Shown here one piece after another: positions 62,292-64,000 of a stretch of DNA of 64,000 nucleotides; positions within the stretch are counted from its first letter, which is position 1; every line of letters starts with the position of its first letter. The DNA lies in assembly GCA_025360125.1 (NCBI GenBank), contig JANYCU010000013.1:62001-126000 (forward strand), read 5' to 3'. A program made the position numbers and the translations under genes. The notes under the pieces are model-generated. The model saw only the letters and a list, made by a program, of their open reading frames with translations, searched no databases and was not told the origin of the DNA. This stretch comes from Armatimonadota bacterium (GTDB lineage: Bacteria; Armatimonadota; Fimbriimonadia; Fimbriimonadales; Fimbriimonadaceae).

Positions 62292-64000
62292 CTATCCCAG
62301 CAATTCTCTTGCCTTTGCCGCAACGTTTTCAGCCGTGAAGCCGAACTCCTTGAATAGGGCGGGAGCGGGGCCAGAGACGCCGAAGTGGTCGATGCAGACC
62401 TGAGCATCGGAATACTTGTGCCATCCCATCGAGGCACCTGCTTCGACCGCAAGGGTTGGAGTTCCCTTTGGCAAGACGGTTTTTTTGTATTCCGAAGTTT
62501 GCTTTTCGAACAAGAACCAGCTAGGCATCGAGACGACACGAGTTGGAACTCCTTCGCCTTCGAGTTGTTTCGCCGCTTCGACGCACCATTGCACTTCCGA
62601 GCCAGTTCCGACAAGGATAACTTTGGCGGATGAAGATGCTTCAACCAAAACGTACGCTCCTCGTTCGAGAGGATGGTTGGCCACAGTATTCGGCGAGACA
62701 GCGGGAAGGTTTTGTCGAGAGAGGGCCAACAACGTTGGCGTGTGAGTCGATTCAACCGCGACCTTATAAGCGGCGGCGGTTTCGTTTCCGTCGCACGGAC
62801 GAATAGTATTCAAATTCGGCATCGCTCGCAAGGCGGCTAAGTGTTCAATAGGTTGATGGGTCGGACCATCTTCGCCCAAGCCAATCGAGTCGTGAGTAAA
62901 CACGAACAGCGATGGACATTCCATGAGGGCGGCAAGTCGAATCGATGGGCGGCAATAGTCGGTGAACTGCAAGAACGATGCGGCAATTGCTTTTAGCCCG
63001 CCATGAAGAACAATTCCGTTGACGGCAGCGGCCATCGCGTGCTCTCGAACGCCGTAGCAGAAGTTTCGGTTCTCAAAGTGTCCCGGTTGAAATGAATGCT
63101 CGCCGTGAATGGCGGTTAAGTTCGACTCGGCGAGGTCGGCACTGCCGCCCAGCAAACCAGGCAAGACCTTTGCAATTGCGTTTAAAACGTCAGAGCCACT
63201 TTTTCGCGTGGCCACGGATTCGGTAAATGAAGGCAAGGCCGATGTCCAACCTGAGGGAAGCTTTCCGTCGATCATGGCTTGCAACTCGGCGGCTTCGGCG
63301 GGATAGGCAACAGTATATTCTTGCCATCGAGTGTTCCAGTCCATCTCCGCCATCTGCCCAGTTGCTCGGTTGCACATCCATTCGCTGACTTCATCGGAAA
63401 CATAAAATGCTGGTTCAAGTGGAATTCCGAGGGCTTCTTTTGCAAGAATGACTTCATCGGGTCCGAGTGGGGCACCGTGGGCTTTGCAAGTTCCTTCTTT
63501 GTTTGGCGAGCCAAAACCGATGACGGTTTTGCACATGATTAGGCTCGGTTTGTCGGAGACCGACTTTGCGGCTTCAATCGCATTGGAGACTTCTTCAACG
63601 TTCATGCCATCGACTCGTTGGACATGCCAACCGAATGCGGAAAACCGTCCGAAAACATCTTCGGTGAAGGCGAGCGACGTCGAACCGTCGATCGAAATTC
63701 CGTTGTCGTCGTACAGGTAGATCATTTTGCCAAGTTGCAAATGACCCGCGAGCGACCCCGCTTCGGAGGAGATGCCTTCCATGAGGTCACCGTCGGAGAC
63801 TAATGCGTAGGTGTAATGGTTAATCACCTCATGTCCCGGGCGATTATAGCGAGCGGCCAGGTGGGCTTCCGCGATTGCGAATCCGACTCCGTGAGCAAAA
63901 CCTTGTCCGAGGGGTCCGGTGGCCATTTCGACTCCAGCGGTCATTGTATTCTCGGGGTGACCAGGCGTTTTGCTGTGTGCCTGACGAAATTGTTTCAAAT
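62292..64000 (-). CDS. tkt: Transketolase (5' end beyond the window)
   Basis: Thiamine-diphosphate enzyme that transfers two-carbon units in the pentose phosphate pathway. About 568 C-terminal residues are in the window; the first ~100 residues lie beyond position 64000. The ThDP pocket is visible as [18 protein letters not shown] through [12 protein letters not shown], followed by the pyrimidine-binding domain ([39 protein letters not shown]) and the C-terminal domain ([15 protein letters not shown]). It works with the transaldolase at 24449-25105. Confidence 0.95.
   Translation of the reverse strand, partial: LKQFRQAHSKTPGHPENTMTAGVEMATGPLGQGFAHGVGFAIAEAHLAARYNRPGHEVINHYTYALVSDGDLMEGISSEAGSLAGHLQLGKMIYLYDDNGISIDGSTSLAFTEDVFGRFSAFGWHVQRVDGMNVEEVSNAIEAAKSVSDKPSLIMCKTVIGFGSPNKEGTCKAHGAPLGPDEVILAKEALGIPLEPAFYVSDEVSEWMCNRATGQMAEMDWNTRWQEYTVAYPAEAAELQAMIDGKLPSGWTSALPSFTESVATRKSGSDVLNAIAKVLPGLLGGSADLAESNLTAIHGEHSFQPGHFENRNFCYGVREHAMAAAVNGIVLHGGLKAIAASFLQFTDYCRPSIRLAALMECPSLFVFTHDSIGLGEDGPTHQPIEHLAALRAMPNLNTIRPCDGNETAAAYKVAVESTHTPTLLALSRQNLPAVSPNTVANHPLERGAYVLVEASSSAKVILVGTGSEVQWCVEAAKQLEGEGVPTRVVSMPSWFLFEKQTSEYKKTVLPKGTPTLAVEAGASMGWHKYSDAQVCIDHFGVSGPAPALFKEFGFTAENVAAKARELLG

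Overview
This window is a piece of a bacterial chromosome with roughly balanced GC, dense genes, many short overlaps, frequent TTG/GTG starts and few textbook Shine-Dalgarno sites. The mix of several secreted DUF2961/GH172-type proteins, sorbosone-dehydrogenase-like and GH127 enzymes, a rod-shape gene and 23S-5S rRNA genes with no 16S beside them suggests a heterotrophic, envelope-bearing bacterium. My best guess is Armatimonadota (Fimbriimonadia-like). That is inference; a search with the complete 23S gene at about 28676-31640 would settle it. I see no prophage, insertion sequence, CRISPR array or recognisable defence system.

Layout. 0.5-9.6 kb (+ strand): a secreted C39-like peptidase, an adaptor/MacB-type permease pair without its ATPase, a beta-lactamase-fold serine hydrolase with a YCII protein, a DUF899-type thioredoxin-fold protein and a GH127 glycosidase. 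9.8-24.3 kb (- strand): cell-wall genes (MurA, MreB and a secreted partner), an HNH nuclease, a five-gene operon joining a BMP/Nup-type nucleoside-like ABC importer to a tandem 6-pyruvoyl-tetrahydropterin-synthase-fold protein, ClpB, two small membrane proteins and MnmE. 24.4-28.4 kb: transaldolase, a PQQ-type sugar dehydrogenase-like protein, small secreted and membrane proteins and an SGNH hydrolase. 28.4-31.8 kb: 5S and 23S rRNA on the - strand with their own promoter, processing stem and terminator, and no 16S.

32.9-47.3 kb is a carbohydrate region. A ribose-type permease and binding protein are followed by a large secreted glycosidase-like protein and an L-fucose/D-arabinose isomerase-like enzyme. 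A GH172 enzyme diverges from them, and an unclassified 836-residue glycosidase-like protein, a decayed GH172 remnant, three small proteins of unknown function and a second GH172 follow. Together they look like a system for releasing, importing and isomerising a pentose or deoxyhexose sugar. 47.4-64 kb: a surface lipoprotein, tRNA-Thr, a membrane-anchored class III cyclase, a TPR protein, HPPD, DsbD, PheS, several membrane proteins, an S9 peptidase and a transketolase that runs off the right edge.

The least ordinary signals lie between genes. One family of structured dispersed repeats has at least six copies, all in the same orientation, and its terminal hairpins keep pairing although their sequence changes. 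Several smaller palindromic repeat types accompany it. The other notable points are the Nup-PTPS operon with a degenerate first PTPS domain, the unlinked rRNA genes, and two ABC systems with no local ATPase.
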